From Variovorax sp. 679 (GTDB taxonomy: Bacteria; Pseudomonadota; Gammaproteobacteria; Burkholderiales; Burkholderiaceae_C): 58,198 nucleotides of DNA. The notes below the pieces were generated by a model. It had not been told where the DNA came from and made no database searches. It worked only from the letters and a program-made list of their open reading frames with translations. Below, piece by piece: positions 1 to 10,384 of the stretch; the stretch's first letter is position 1, and each line of letters opens with the position of its first letter. The translations under genes and the position numbers were made by a program. The DNA lies in contig NZ_RXFS01000023.1 in assembly GCF_003952185.1 (NCBI RefSeq), positions 1 to 58,198 on the forward strand, read 5' to 3'.

Positions 1-124
1 CTATCGCATCGCCTGATGCGCCGCATGGGAACTTCCCGCTGACAGCCGTCGCACGGATTGACAAGCACCGCTCGCCGCTTTGATACTGAACTCTCAGGTT
101 CATCATTCAAGCGAAGGAGACCCC

Positions 125-601
125 ATGCAAAGGATCGTTCCCTGCCTATGGTTCGACCGCAACGGAGAGGACGCGCTGAAGTTCTACAGCAGCATCTTTC
201 CGAACTCGCGCGTGACCGACACGCTGCTCTGGGGCGATGCCAACCCAAGCCGCAAGGGCTCGCTGCTCACCGCGACCTTCGAGCTCGACGGGCAGAAGTT
301 CATGGTTCTCAACGGCGGGCCGGAATACAAGTTCAACCCGGCCATCTCGATGTTCGTGCCGTGCGAGACACAGGCCGAGGTCGACTACTACTGGGAAAGG
401 CTGCTCGAAGGCGGCGGCCAGCCGGTGCAGTGCGGCTGGCTCACCGATCGCTACGGCGTGTCGTGGCAGGTCGCGCCCACGGCCATGATCCGCATGTTCC
501 AGGACAAGGACGAGGCCAAGGCCAACCGCGCGATGCAGGCCATGATGAAGATGGTCAAGCTCGATCTGGCCGAGGTGCAGCGGGCCTTCGACGGCAAGTA
601 G
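125..601 (+). CDS. VOC family protein (PhnB / 3-demethylubiquinone methyltransferase-like fold)
   Basis: A 158-residue protein that begins MQRIVPCLWFDRNGEDALKF and matches the PhnB-like branch of the vicinal-oxygen-chelate superfamily. These are small cytoplasmic proteins built from paired beta-alpha-beta-beta-beta units, mostly of unknown substrate. The family hallmarks seen are the opening I-x-P-C-L-W-F strand, the A-x-x-F-Y helix start, the L-x-G-x-x-F-x-x-x-N-G-G strand and the closing D-R-Y-G-V-S-W-Q-V segment. I chose the ATG at 125 rather than an upstream in-frame ATG at 80 because a GAAGGAG ribosome site lies 6-12 bases before it and homologues start at this residue. It is convergent with the MATE gene. 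The specific reaction cannot be called. Confidence 0.85.
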   Translation: MQRIVPCLWFDRNGEDALKFYSSIFPNSRVTDTLLWGDANPSRKGSLLTATFELDGQKFMVLNGGPEYKFNPAISMFVPCETQAEVDYYWERLLEGGGQPVQCGWLTDRYGVSWQVAPTAMIRMFQDKDEAKANRAMQAMMKMVKLDLAEVQRAFDGK

Positions 602-613
602 GCGGCGCGGCGG

Positions 614-2041
614 CTACACCAGCTTGTGGATCGCCTTCTTGCGCCACACCAGCTGGTAGTACGCGGTCTGCAGCAGCAGCATCGCGCCGAAGGTCACGGG
701 GTAGGCCACCCAGATCCCGTCGAGCCCGATGCGGTGGCTCATGACCCAGGCCACCGGCACTTCCACGCCCAGGATGCAGACGATGGAAATCAGCGTGGGC
801 ACCAGCACCGAGCCGCTCGCGCGCATGATCCCCGACAGCGCCGAGGCCATGCCGAAGACCACCAGGCTCCACAGCATGATGTGCAGCAGCGTCTGCGCGA
901 TCTCGATCACTGGCGCGCTGGTGATGAAGAAGCCCATCAGCGGCCGCGAGAACAGGTAGCCCAGCAGCACGAGCCCGCCGGTCAGCACGAGGTTCATGAG
1001 CAGCGCCGTCTTCGCGATGGCGCCGAGCCGGTTGGCGCGGCCCGCGCCGATGGCCTGCGCGCCGAGGATCGACGCGGTGATGGCGATCGAGATGGCCGGG
1101 AACTGCACGTACGCCACCACCTGGTTCACAGCGCCGTAGGCCGCCGTGGCATTCGAGCCGAAGCCGTTGACCATCGACAGCAGCACCACCTCGGCCAGCG
1201 CCACCACGATCATCTGCACGCCCGTGGGCACGCCGATGCGCAGCACGGCCTTCAGCAATTGCGGTTGGATGCGCAGGTTGCGCATGAACTCCGCATCGGG
1301 CGCGAGCGGACTCTTCTGCTGGCGCAGCCGGAAGCCCAGCCAGGTGGTCGCCACGATGAAGGACAGCACCGACGCCCATGCGCCGCTCGCCACGCCGAGT
1401 TGCGGAAGCCCGCCCCAGCCGCGGATGAGCGCGGGCGTGACCACCAGCCCGATCAGCGTGGAGATCAGCAGCGTGAAGAGCGGCGTGACGGTGTCCCCCA
1501 CGCCGCGCAGCATCGCGGTGGACAGCAGGAACAGGAACACGCCCGGCATCGCGATCAGCATGATGCGGGCATAGCGCGTGGAGTCGGCCAGCACGTCGGG
1601 CGGCGTGCCCAGCGCGGCCAGCATCGGCGTGGTGAAGGCGCCGCCGAACACGGCGATCACCAGCCCCATCAGCACGCCGACGGTGAGCGTGGTGCCTGCC
1701 ACGGCCTTGGCCTTGGCGACGTCGCGCGCGCCCCATGCCTGCCCGATGAGCACCGAGGCACCGGCGCCCAGGCCGATGATGAAGGCGATGAAGAAGAACA
1801 TCACCGGGAAGAAGCTCGACACCGCCGCCAGCGCGCCCACGCCGAGCATCTGGCCCACGTACACGTTGTTCAGCGTGCCCGAGAGCGACTGGAGGATGTT
1901 GCTGAGCAACATCGGCGCCAGGAAGAAAAGAAAGACCTTCCACAGGGGCCGCGGTGCGTTGACCGGCGCCACTGGCACGCCTTGCAGGCCGCTGGGGTCC
2001 GCGCCGCCGCCGGCGCCGGTTGTCTCGGGTGTTGTTCTCAT
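614..2041 (-). CDS. MATE family efflux transporter
   Basis: A 475-residue, very hydrophobic protein with about twelve predicted membrane spans in two similar halves, the usual size for MATE (NorM/DinF-type) drug or metabolite:cation antiporters of the inner membrane. The first span region (PMLLSNILQSLSGTLNNVYV) and the G-Q-A-W-G-A-R-D loop after the second or third span are typical. Its start overlaps the stop of the upstream DUF2239 gene by four bases (ATGA), so the two are probably translated together. Substrate and coupling ion cannot be read from sequence. Confidence 0.9.
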   Translation of the reverse strand: MRTTPETTGAGGGADPSGLQGVPVAPVNAPRPLWKVFLFFLAPMLLSNILQSLSGTLNNVYVGQMLGVGALAAVSSFFPVMFFFIAFIIGLGAGASVLIGQAWGARDVAKAKAVAGTTLTVGVLMGLVIAVFGGAFTTPMLAALGTPPDVLADSTRYARIMLIAMPGVFLFLLSTAMLRGVGDTVTPLFTLLISTLIGLVVTPALIRGWGGLPQLGVASGAWASVLSFIVATTWLGFRLRQQKSPLAPDAEFMRNLRIQPQLLKAVLRIGVPTGVQMIVVALAEVVLLSMVNGFGSNATAAYGAVNQVVAYVQFPAISIAITASILGAQAIGAGRANRLGAIAKTALLMNLVLTGGLVLLGYLFSRPLMGFFITSAPVIEIAQTLLHIMLWSLVVFGMASALSGIMRASGSVLVPTLISIVCILGVEVPVAWVMSHRIGLDGIWVAYPVTFGAMLLLQTAYYQLVWRKKAIHKLV

Positions 2042-2607
2042 TGGGTGGGCCAGCCCGCGGCCGACAGTTTCTGCAGATGGGCGCGCACGTCGGCGGGCCA
2101 GGGGGCGATCAGCTGGTTGAAGCGTTGCTCCTCGCCGGCGAACAACGCACGGTTGGCTTCCTCGAAGCCAGGCAGGTTGCCCGCGATGGCGGTCATGAAG
2201 CGGTAGGTGGCCTCTTGCGCGGCGCGCACGATGTCGCGCCCCGCGTTCACGCGGCGGGCGTCGTCGACCAGCTTGCGCAGCGCGACCGACGCGCCGCCGG
2301 GCTGGCGTCCGAGCCAGTCCCAGTGGCGCGGCAGCAGCGTGACTTCACGTGCGATCACGCCGAGCTTGGGCCGGCCGACGCCGCGCGGGGCATCGTCGCG
2401 ATGCTCGGTGTCGTGGTCGCGCAGTTCGGGCAGCGGCTCGCGCATGTCGAGGTCGAGCTGCGCGCCGGTCTGGTCGTCGAACACGAGATAGGGCCCGGGG
2501 TCGTCGCGGCGGCGCAGCTGTTCGAGCACTTCGGCCTTGCTGCCCTGGGCGACGCGCTGGAAGCCGAAGAACACGGTCAGGGTGGTTGGGGAGGTGTCAG
2601 ATGACAT
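2038..2607 (-). CDS. DUF2239 family protein
   Basis: A 189-residue soluble protein opening TTLTVFFGFQRVAQGSKAEV and containing G-R-P-K-L-G-V-I-A-R-E-V-T-L-L-P-R-H-W-D-W-L, the conserved core of DUF2239. The family function is unknown; members often occur next to transporters or regulators in Proteobacteria. No signal peptide or membrane span is visible. The conserved block centred on RHWDW is rich in positive and aromatic residues. It leads a two-gene unit with the MATE exporter, sharing an ATGA overlap, so a link to export or its control is a reasonable but untested inference. The Shine-Dalgarno before the ATG is weak (AGGAAC, about 12 bases away). Confidence 0.75.
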   Translation of the reverse strand: MSSDTSPTTLTVFFGFQRVAQGSKAEVLEQLRRRDDPGPYLVFDDQTGAQLDLDMREPLPELRDHDTEHRDDAPRGVGRPKLGVIAREVTLLPRHWDWLGRQPGGASVALRKLVDDARRVNAGRDIVRAAQEATYRFMTAIAGNLPGFEEANRALFAGEEQRFNQLIAPWPADVRAHLQKLSAAGWPTQ

Positions 2608-2724
2608 TCGAGTGTTTTGTTCCTGGGGGGTACCAAGGGAAACGAGGTGCGTAATCTACTCGCTGCCGCGCTTTGGTGCGCGTCATCTCGTTGCCATGCG
2701 TTGCGTGGGCGTTCGAGGCGTGTT

Positions 2725-3087
2725 TCAGGGCGTGTTGTAGCCGTTCGGCCCGAAGCACCGGAGCTCTTCCTGCCATAGCGAAAGAAGCCTGTCGAGCTCG
2801 GCCTTGCGATCGAAGGCGGGGTCTTCGCGCTCCTTGACCCGGTCGACCACCTCGAAGCTGAAGCGGTCCGCGCCATGCTCGATCCAGTCGCGTCCCAGCG
2901 CCTTGCTGCGGTGGGTGCGCATGTTCAGCTCGAAGCGGGCGCGGTTCATCGAGCCTTCGACATCGAGACTGCCGCCCACGTAGACGCGGCCATTCGATTC
3001 GTTGCGGATGACGTAGACCCCGGCGGGGCGGGGAGTTTCCTTGTATTGCCGGATGAGGGCGCGGCGGCTTTCCGTAGAGGGGTTCAT
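2725..3087 (-). CDS. GIY-YIG domain protein (putative nuclease)
   Basis: A 120-residue protein made of a single GIY-YIG domain: G-V-Y-V-I near residues 23-27 stands for the GIY strand and V-Y-V-G-G-S near 35-40 for the YIG strand, followed by a helix with N-R-A-R-F-E-L-N and a C-terminal G-Y-N-T-P. Standalone GIY-YIG proteins of this size are usually called nuclease-like, and their cellular targets are mostly unknown. The family acts on DNA through a metal ion bound by a conserved Glu; a candidate lies in the second half but I cannot assign it firmly. A 10-base perfect inverted repeat containing CCCGGG sits 11 bases upstream of the start codon, implying dedicated control. Confidence 0.75.
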   Translation of the reverse strand: MNPSTESRRALIRQYKETPRPAGVYVIRNESNGRVYVGGSLDVEGSMNRARFELNMRTHRSKALGRDWIEHGADRFSFEVVDRVKEREDPAFDRKAELDRLLSLWQEELRCFGPNGYNTP

Positions 3088-3097
3088 TTCCTAAATA

Positions 3098-3136
3098 TTA
3101 CCCGGGCTAAATTAGGTTGGCAATATGCCCGGGTAA
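3098..3136. promoter_or_regulatory. Inverted repeat TTACCCGGGC / GCCCGGGTAA, candidate operator
   Basis: TTACCCGGGC at 3098-3107 is the exact reverse complement of GCCCGGGTAA at 3127-3136, with 19 bases between. Each arm also contains the self-complementary hexamer CCCGGG and is flanked by AATAT on one side and AAATT on the other, so the two units also read as near direct repeats. The pair fills the short AT-rich gap between the GIY-YIG start and the 3' end of the membrane-protein gene. Centres lie about 29 bases apart, near three helical turns, which fits two bound dimers. The regulator is unknown. Confidence 0.55.
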
Positions 3137-3145
3137 AATTGCCCC

Positions 3146-3652
3146 TCAACCTTCCCTGAATCGCCGCCAGCCTCGGGCAATCCGTCGGTTCAGCGCCCGC
3201 ACCACGCGCCAGGGTCTGCTCTGGCGGACGAGGGTGAGCACACGGTCTTTCCAGGCCTTCCAGCGCGGATACCAGCGGGCGAACCATGGAATGCGCATCA
3301 GCGGCCCTTCGACCAGCTGGAAGATCCGCGCGACGATGGCCGTGCCTACCAGCTTGGCCAGTATCAGCACGGTGAGGGCCGTGGCGGCATGGCCGCGGCT
3401 GAACAGGAAGAGGGCCAGCACCTTCACCGGCAGCAGCAGGAGCACCGGCACGAAGAACGCCAGCAGCGCCCCCCAGGGCGGCAGCCGGCGCAGCCTGTCT
3501 TCGAGAGCGGCCCACAGGGGAAGGCGGGACAGCCGGGCGGCAAGCGCGGCCAGCGGCTCCCAGCCCCACTCCTCGAAGAGCAGCAGGGGAACGACAAGCG
3601 CGGTGGCGATGGCGCGAAGCAGGGCGCGCAGGACGCGCAGCAGGGATGTCAT
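3146..3652 (-). CDS. Conserved hypothetical membrane protein
   Basis: About 168 residues, basic at both ends, with hydrophobic stretches near the N-terminus (RAIATALVVPLLLFEEW), in the middle (LLAFFVPVLLLLPVKVLALF) and after it (TALTVLILAKLVGTAIVARI). It is therefore an inner-membrane protein with two to three spans and an Arg/Trp-rich cytoplasmic tail (PWFARWYPRWKAWKDRVL). I recognise it only as a conserved uncharacterised Betaproteobacterial membrane protein. The ATG at 3652 (MTSLLRVL) is preferred to one six codons upstream because a GGGGA-like site lies before it. It has no obvious operon partner. No function is proposed. Confidence 0.6.
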   Translation of the reverse strand: MTSLLRVLRALLRAIATALVVPLLLFEEWGWEPLAALAARLSRLPLWAALEDRLRRLPPWGALLAFFVPVLLLLPVKVLALFLFSRGHAATALTVLILAKLVGTAIVARIFQLVEGPLMRIPWFARWYPRWKAWKDRVLTLVRQSRPWRVVRALNRRIARGWRRFREG

Positions 3653-3706
3653 TCCCCGAGGGTAAGGCAACGCGGCCCCGGTCCGCGCCGCCGCCCGGTT
3701 GCCCGC

Positions 3707-4033
3707 CTACTTGTTCGCCGGCACGAAGAAGAGGTATTCGCCGCGGCCCAGTTCAGGCGTGACCTCGTAGCCGGCGCACAGGTCGTCATTGCACTGGATG
3801 ACGATCACGCGCGGCCAGATCGTCGCTGCCGTGGGATAGCCCGGCATGTATTGCGGTACATGCCAGACGCCCAGGGACCCGACTGGCTGGGCGTTCTCGG
3901 TGCCCCGTGCGTTCTGCAGGCCGCTGCCCATGTTCATCCGCTCGACGCGCAGCACGGGCTGCACGGCTGCGGCCGCCGAGGCCGTTGCCGCGCAGCAGGC
4001 CGCCAGCCAGAGCAGGAGTACGGTCCTGGTCAT
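3707..4033 (-). CDS. Small exported protein of unknown function
   Basis: A 108-residue protein with a clear signal peptide (MTRTVLLLWLAACCAATASA, cleavage probably after the second ASA/AAA block) and a mature part with two cysteines (QCNDDLCAGYEV) likely to form a disulfide. The ATG at 4033 has a well-spaced GGAG; a GTG four codons upstream is possible but lacks one. It begins 16 bases after the stop of the exported Cys/Pro-rich gene and is the last of three minus-strand genes for exported proteins, so it may act in the same surface structure. I do not recognise a named family. Confidence 0.65.
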   Translation of the reverse strand: MTRTVLLLWLAACCAATASAAAAVQPVLRVERMNMGSGLQNARGTENAQPVGSLGVWHVPQYMPGYPTAATIWPRVIVIQCNDDLCAGYEVTPELGRGEYLFFVPANK

Positions 4034-4049
4034 TTCGCGCTCCACGCGG

Positions 4050-4937
4050 TCATTGCGGGACCGTCGTCAACGGGCCCGCGCCGTCGTCGTGCCGGGCGCC
4101 GAGCATATGTGCGGCGCGGATGGCGGCCACGTCGCCGGGGTCGATCGGCGTCACCGTCGCGCTGACGACAGGCGTCGCCACGGCGGTCGGCGGCTCTTCC
4201 GGCACCATGACAACCTGCTGCGGCGCGGCCTCGGCGACAGGCGCCAGCGGTGGCGGCAGTGGTGCGACCGCTGGGGCGGCGGGAGCGGGCATGGGAGCCG
4301 GTGCGACGGCGGCCACGGGTTGCGGCGCCACAGGCGCGGGTGGTACGGGGGGCGCGACCGGAGCCACTGCCACCGGGCGCGGCGGCGAAGGGGGCGCGCC
4401 GCTGGCCGACGCCTGCGGACCGTAGGCGGTGACGCGTTCTTCCGCAGTCATCGATTGCGGGCATTTCGTGCCCGTCATCTCGAGGGCGGCCAGGGCTGCG
4501 GGGTCCATGCAGTCCATGGCGAGCGAGGCTGCCTTCATGCCCTTGTTCCAGAGCTCGCGGCTCATCTTCAGGCGCTTGCAGTGCTCGTCTGTCCAGGTGG
4601 TGCCGAAACTGAGGCCGACGCCCGCGCCATTCGCGCTGGCGCTGGTGCTGCCCATGCAGGTGTCGTTGCTCGTCGTCAGGTTGGGACCGTTGACCGATGG
4701 CACGTTCTTGATCGTGTAGCTGCCCCGGTAGTCGATGGTGCTGGTCGTCGCGCCGCTGCTGTTGACGTTCTGGGTCACCGTCGAGGGGTTCGTGGTGTTG
4801 AAGTTGACGGCCTGGTTGTTGCCCTGGGCCGAGGTGGTGGCTGAACTCGATGACTGGTTGTTGGCTCCGCCCGCCGTCGTTTGCGCCATTGCGCCCGCGG
4901 ACAAGCCCAGCAAGGTCAGGACGATAAGTTTTTTCAT
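4050..4937 (-). CDS. Exported protein: Asn/Ser/Thr-rich N-part, Cys domain, Pro/Ala/Val-rich tail
   Basis: 295 residues starting MKKLIVLTLLGLSAGAMAQ, a standard signal peptide, after a strong AAAGGAG site. The mature protein has three parts: a low-complexity NQ/S/T stretch (roughly 20-70); a conserved-looking segment of about 80 residues with D-T-C-M-G-S, D-E-H-C-K-R-L, A-M-D-C-M-D and T-K-C-P-Q, so four cysteines that could pair in the periplasm or outside; and a Pro/Ala/Val tail (about 180-295). Such a tail may span the envelope or bind the wall. It lies between two other exported proteins and opposite a two-component system. Function unknown; a surface-fibre accessory or anchor is my inference. 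Confidence 0.65.
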   Translation of the reverse strand: MKKLIVLTLLGLSAGAMAQTTAGGANNQSSSSATTSAQGNNQAVNFNTTNPSTVTQNVNSSGATTSTIDYRGSYTIKNVPSVNGPNLTTSNDTCMGSTSASANGAGVGLSFGTTWTDEHCKRLKMSRELWNKGMKAASLAMDCMDPAALAALEMTGTKCPQSMTAEERVTAYGPQASASGAPPSPPRPVAVAPVAPPVPPAPVAPQPVAAVAPAPMPAPAAPAVAPLPPPLAPVAEAAPQQVVMVPEEPPTAVATPVVSATVTPIDPGDVAAIRAAHMLGARHDDGAGPLTTVPQ

Positions 4938-5016
4938 GTTCTCGACTCCTTTGGTAGCCGGGGAGGGGCGTACCCCTCCCCATTTCTCTGAGTGCAACAA
5001 CCGGTGCCGGTGAAGT

Positions 5017-5706
5017 TCAGGGTGCCGATGCGGTGGCGCCAGCGCCAGCCAGGCCGCCGGTGCCGCCACCGTTGCTGAAGCCGCCTGCATTGCCGAGGCT
5101 GATGTTCGTCACGCCGAAGGAGCCGCCGGTCGAGCCAGCCGTCGCCGAGGTGGTGGTGCCGTTGATGAAGCCGTTGACGGCGCCCGAAGAGGCGCTGTAG
5201 CCCGACGTCGTGCCGGAGGTGCGCGTCACGATGGCAAGACCGCCGCCAGGACCCGCGGCCGTTGCGGCCGTGTTGTTGGTCGTGGAGGTGGCGGTACCGC
5301 CGGCACTGCCGCTCACGGAGTTCGGTCCGCCCGCGCTGTAGTTGGCGTTGGATGCCGCACCTGCATTGGCCTGTGCGTTGGCGCCGCCTACGGCCAGGCC
5401 GTTGCCGGTCGTCGCGGCCATGCTGGTCACGCTGCCTTGGGTGGTTGCCGAGCCGCTTGCCGAGGCACCGCCGATGCGCAGGCCCGGGAAGCTGACCGCG
5501 CCGCCTGCCGCGTTGGCGGTGGCCGACGAGCTGGAGTTGGCTGCGTTGTAGCTGAGTGCGCTGCCGGTGCCGGAGCTGGCTGCCACCGAGCCGGCGGAGC
5601 TGGAAGAGCCAGTCGTCGTACTGGTGGCTGCAAGGGCCGTGGTGCTTGTGGCGGAGGCGACGCTTCCGACCAGGACCACTGCGATCGCGATGAGTGTCTT
5701 CTTCAT
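5017..5706 (-). CDS. Exported low-complexity Ser/Gly/Ala/Asn-rich protein (possible fibre subunit)
   Basis: 229 residues starting MKKTLIAIAVVLVGSVASA with a GAGGAAG ribosome site. After the signal peptide, the whole mature protein consists of Gly, Ala, Ser, Thr and Asn with scattered Val, Leu, Ile and Phe (for example NGLAVGGANAQANAGAASNA). It has no cysteine and almost no charge. That composition recalls secreted amyloid or adhesin-like subunits, but I see no clean curlin (SxGxNxxxxxQ) or Fap repeat, so the fibre idea is inference from composition. It is the promoter-proximal gene of the exported trio and faces a NarL-type regulator, which probably controls it. Confidence 0.65.
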   Translation of the reverse strand: MKKTLIAIAVVLVGSVASATSTTALAATSTTTGSSSSAGSVAASSGTGSALSYNAANSSSSATANAAGGAVSFPGLRIGGASASGSATTQGSVTSMAATTGNGLAVGGANAQANAGAASNANYSAGGPNSVSGSAGGTATSTTNNTAATAAGPGGGLAIVTRTSGTTSGYSASSGAVNGFINGTTTSATAGSTGGSFGVTNISLGNAGGFSNGGGTGGLAGAGATASAP

Positions 5707-6091
5707 GATGCTTCCTCGAGAGTTGGTAGTGAAACGAACCCGATCGCCGGACCACCCGGCCATCAGCTGACGGTCAGTAGCGGGGGCTGAAATGGCATTC
5801 CGCGTCGACCGGGGTGCAGTTTCTTGGCAGGGAAGCGAACGAAAAATGCCCAGTGCTGGGTAGAGCAAGGCTATGGCGAAAGGCGTGGTTCGGCCTCTTC
5901 GGCGGGGCCTGAAAAAAGGGCTTGTACGTGCGGTGACAGAGGAGGAAAGTACAACTTTCGATGGACAGCGGTCGCGAGTCGCAACAGAATGCAACCAAAG
6001 TAATCAAAAAAACTGAAATTCAAAATCTGAATGGAAATGGATTAACTTTTAGTCACGAACAAGATGCACTAGTTGTCACAAAGGGGCTGAA
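5707..6091. promoter_or_regulatory. Divergent promoter region between exported trio and two-component system
   Basis: 385 bases with no convincing gene. The right half (5990-6090) is strongly AT-rich compared with its surroundings and is the likely promoter of the response-regulator gene. A perfect 15-base palindrome GAAAGTACAACTTTC sits at 5944-5958, a size and symmetry that fits a dimer of a LuxR/NarL-type regulator. It is about 240 bases from the exported gene and 134 from the regulator gene. Open frames running through this stretch read as simple upstream extensions of the exported gene. Confidence 0.5.
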
Positions 6092-6886
6092 ATGGAAAGC
6101 GATCTCGACATTTCGTTGACAGATTCAGGGAATGGGTCTAGGAAATATTCGAACCCTGGGCAGTTCGGCGGGCTACTTTCTCCCTCCGCTGATACCCTTC
6201 CATGGCCCGATTTCCTTACAGGGCAGCAGACCAAGCCGGTGCGCGTCCTGCTCGTGGACGACGACCCCTTCGTGCGACGCGTCATCGCCCAGGAATTGCT
6301 GGGTGACCTGCGCATCCAGCTCGAAGGGCAGGCCGGTACCCTGCGCGAGGGACGCCGACTGCTGATGCAACACGAGTTCGACGTGCTGATGGTCGACATC
6401 CGCCTCGGCGACGGCAGCGGATTCGAGCTGATCGAGGAGGCCAAGCGGCATCGCAGCGCGGCCGAGATCATCGTCATTTCCGCGCTCGAGGACGAACCCC
6501 AGGTGCTGCATGCCTTCGAGCTCGGAGCTTCCGGCTACCTCGTCAAGAACGCGTGGTTCCAGAGCTATGCGCAGGCCGTGCTGCAGGTGGTGAACGGCGG
6601 TGCAGCCATCACTCCGCGGCTGGCCCGCAGGCTGCTCGTGCACCTCGACCACAAGCGCTCCAACGTGAACCCGGTACGCCCGCCGGACAGCAAGGCGACG
6701 TTATCCGCACGGGAGCGCGAAGTGTTGCGACTTGTAGCAACGGGCTACGTAACCGAGGAGATCGCGCTGCAGCTCACCATCAGCGCCCAGACGGTTAACG
6801 CGCACGTCAAGAACATCTACCGCAAGCTGCACGCCCATACCCGCGCGCAGGCGGTGAGCTTCGCCTCCCACCGGGGACTTCTTTAG
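6092..6886 (+). CDS. NarL/FixJ family response regulator
   Basis: 264 residues. An unusual 48-residue Ser/Gly/Pro-rich N-terminal extension precedes the receiver domain (VRVLLVDDDPFVRR; phospho-acceptor Asp about residue 102 in LMVDIRLGDGSG; Lys in GYLVKNAW). A LuxR-type helix-turn-helix follows (LSAREREVLRLVATGYVTEE, then SAQTVNAHVKNIYRKLHAHT), near 205-262. It is followed after eight bases by a NarX-type kinase and is surely its partner. The divergent low-complexity exported genes are the nearest candidate targets. The long extension could be trimmed if a later start is used, but no better start codon with a ribosome site is evident. Confidence 0.88.
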   Translation: MESDLDISLTDSGNGSRKYSNPGQFGGLLSPSADTLPWPDFLTGQQTKPVRVLLVDDDPFVRRVIAQELLGDLRIQLEGQAGTLREGRRLLMQHEFDVLMVDIRLGDGSGFELIEEAKRHRSAAEIIVISALEDEPQVLHAFELGASGYLVKNAWFQSYAQAVLQVVNGGAAITPRLARRLLVHLDHKRSNVNPVRPPDSKATLSAREREVLRLVATGYVTEEIALQLTISAQTVNAHVKNIYRKLHAHTRAQAVSFASHRGLL

Positions 6887-6894
6887 GGCATGCC

Positions 6895-7893
6895 ATGCTC
6901 GCGCCGCAGGTCCTTCATCTTCCGCACCTTCTGGAAGACCAGTTCGTGTGGTTGTCGATCGGCTCGTGGCTCGTATTGCTGACGTGGCTGTACTCGCGCG
7001 TCTCGCGCCGGCGGTTGCTGATGTGGGCGGCGCTGGCCGGCGCGCTGCACCTGACGCCGGTGGCCGCGCAGGTGATCCGGGCCGGTTCCGCCATCACCGT
7101 CATGGCGCAGGACATGCCGTTCACCTTCTGGGCCCTGCAGGTGGTCAATGTGCTGGTGCTGGGCATGATCCTGGGCATCTGGTACTTCTCGCAGCGGCGC
7201 GCGTCGCGCTACCGGCAGGTCCAGGCGGTGATGGCGGAGCGCCGTCGCATCGCCAACGACCTGCACGACGGCGTCGGCTCCCGGCTGGTGGCGCTGCTGG
7301 CCAGCCAGAACCCCGGATCCGGCGGCTCCGACAGCCTCTCGATGGCGCTGCAGGCCTGCCTGCTCGAGCTGCAGATGACGGTGGACGACCTGGACGACCA
7401 GGGCGACAGCACCGTCGTCGAGAGGCTGGGCCACCTGCGCTACCGGCTGAGGCCCGCGTTCGAGCGCATGGGCATCGCCCTCGAATGGAGTGTCTCGGCC
7501 GAGTCCGAAGCCTTCCCGATACCGGCGGAAACCGCATCGCAGGTCTGCCGCGTGGCGCAGGAAGCCTTGTCCAACGCCTTGCGCCATTCCCGCGCGAGCC
7601 GCGTCGAACTGCTCGTCGCGCTGCGGGAGCATGACCGGGCGATGGTGCTCGAAGTGCGCGACAACGGCCGGGGGCTGGGGCCGCCGGGCAGCCTTCCGGC
7701 GGGGGAGGAGCGCTTCTCCGGCAGCCTCGGCAAGGGGCTGCGCAGCATGCATTCGCGCGCCGAGGCGATCCGGGCGGAACTCGACATCGGCCCCGTCGCG
7801 CCGCACGGCCTGTGCGTGCGCCTGGTCGTGCCCCGCACGGCGGCCGAGTTGCCGCAGGCCGAGGTGCCGCCGGAGCTCGAAAGCAAGCTGTAA
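6895..7893 (+). CDS. Sensor histidine kinase, NarX/DesK type (HisKA_3)
   Basis: 332 residues. Three hydrophobic segments near 17-33, 42-60 and 80-97 anchor the protein in the inner membrane, with very little periplasmic sequence, so it probably senses through the membrane or from the cytoplasm. The dimerisation box is A-E-R-R-R-I-A-N-D-L-H-D-G-V-G-S-R with phospho-acceptor His 124, typical of HisKA_3. The ATPase part shows EALSNALRHSRASRVEL (N box), EVRDNGRGLGPPG (G1) and GKGLRSMHSRAEAI (G2). It is encoded eight bases after the regulator gene and forms one operon with it. The signal is unknown. Confidence 0.88.
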   Translation: MLAPQVLHLPHLLEDQFVWLSIGSWLVLLTWLYSRVSRRRLLMWAALAGALHLTPVAAQVIRAGSAITVMAQDMPFTFWALQVVNVLVLGMILGIWYFSQRRASRYRQVQAVMAERRRIANDLHDGVGSRLVALLASQNPGSGGSDSLSMALQACLLELQMTVDDLDDQGDSTVVERLGHLRYRLRPAFERMGIALEWSVSAESEAFPIPAETASQVCRVAQEALSNALRHSRASRVELLVALREHDRAMVLEVRDNGRGLGPPGSLPAGEERFSGSLGKGLRSMHSRAEAIRAELDIGPVAPHGLCVRLVVPRTAAELPQAEVPPELESKL

Positions 7894-7974
7894 CACGCCC
7901 GCCGGGCCACCCGGGGTGGAAGCCGTACTCGCCTATGGCAAACTCCCGCGCTTTGCCAGGGACGCGCTCAAGAC

Positions 7975-10350
<2,376 letters not shown>

Positions 10351-10384
10351 GCCATGCCGCACGGTTCTTGCTGACGCGACCGGC

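Noticed and set aside
1..124. Possible 3' end of an upstream gene at the left edge
   Set aside because: No frame in the first 124 bases shows a recognisable protein or a convincing terminator.
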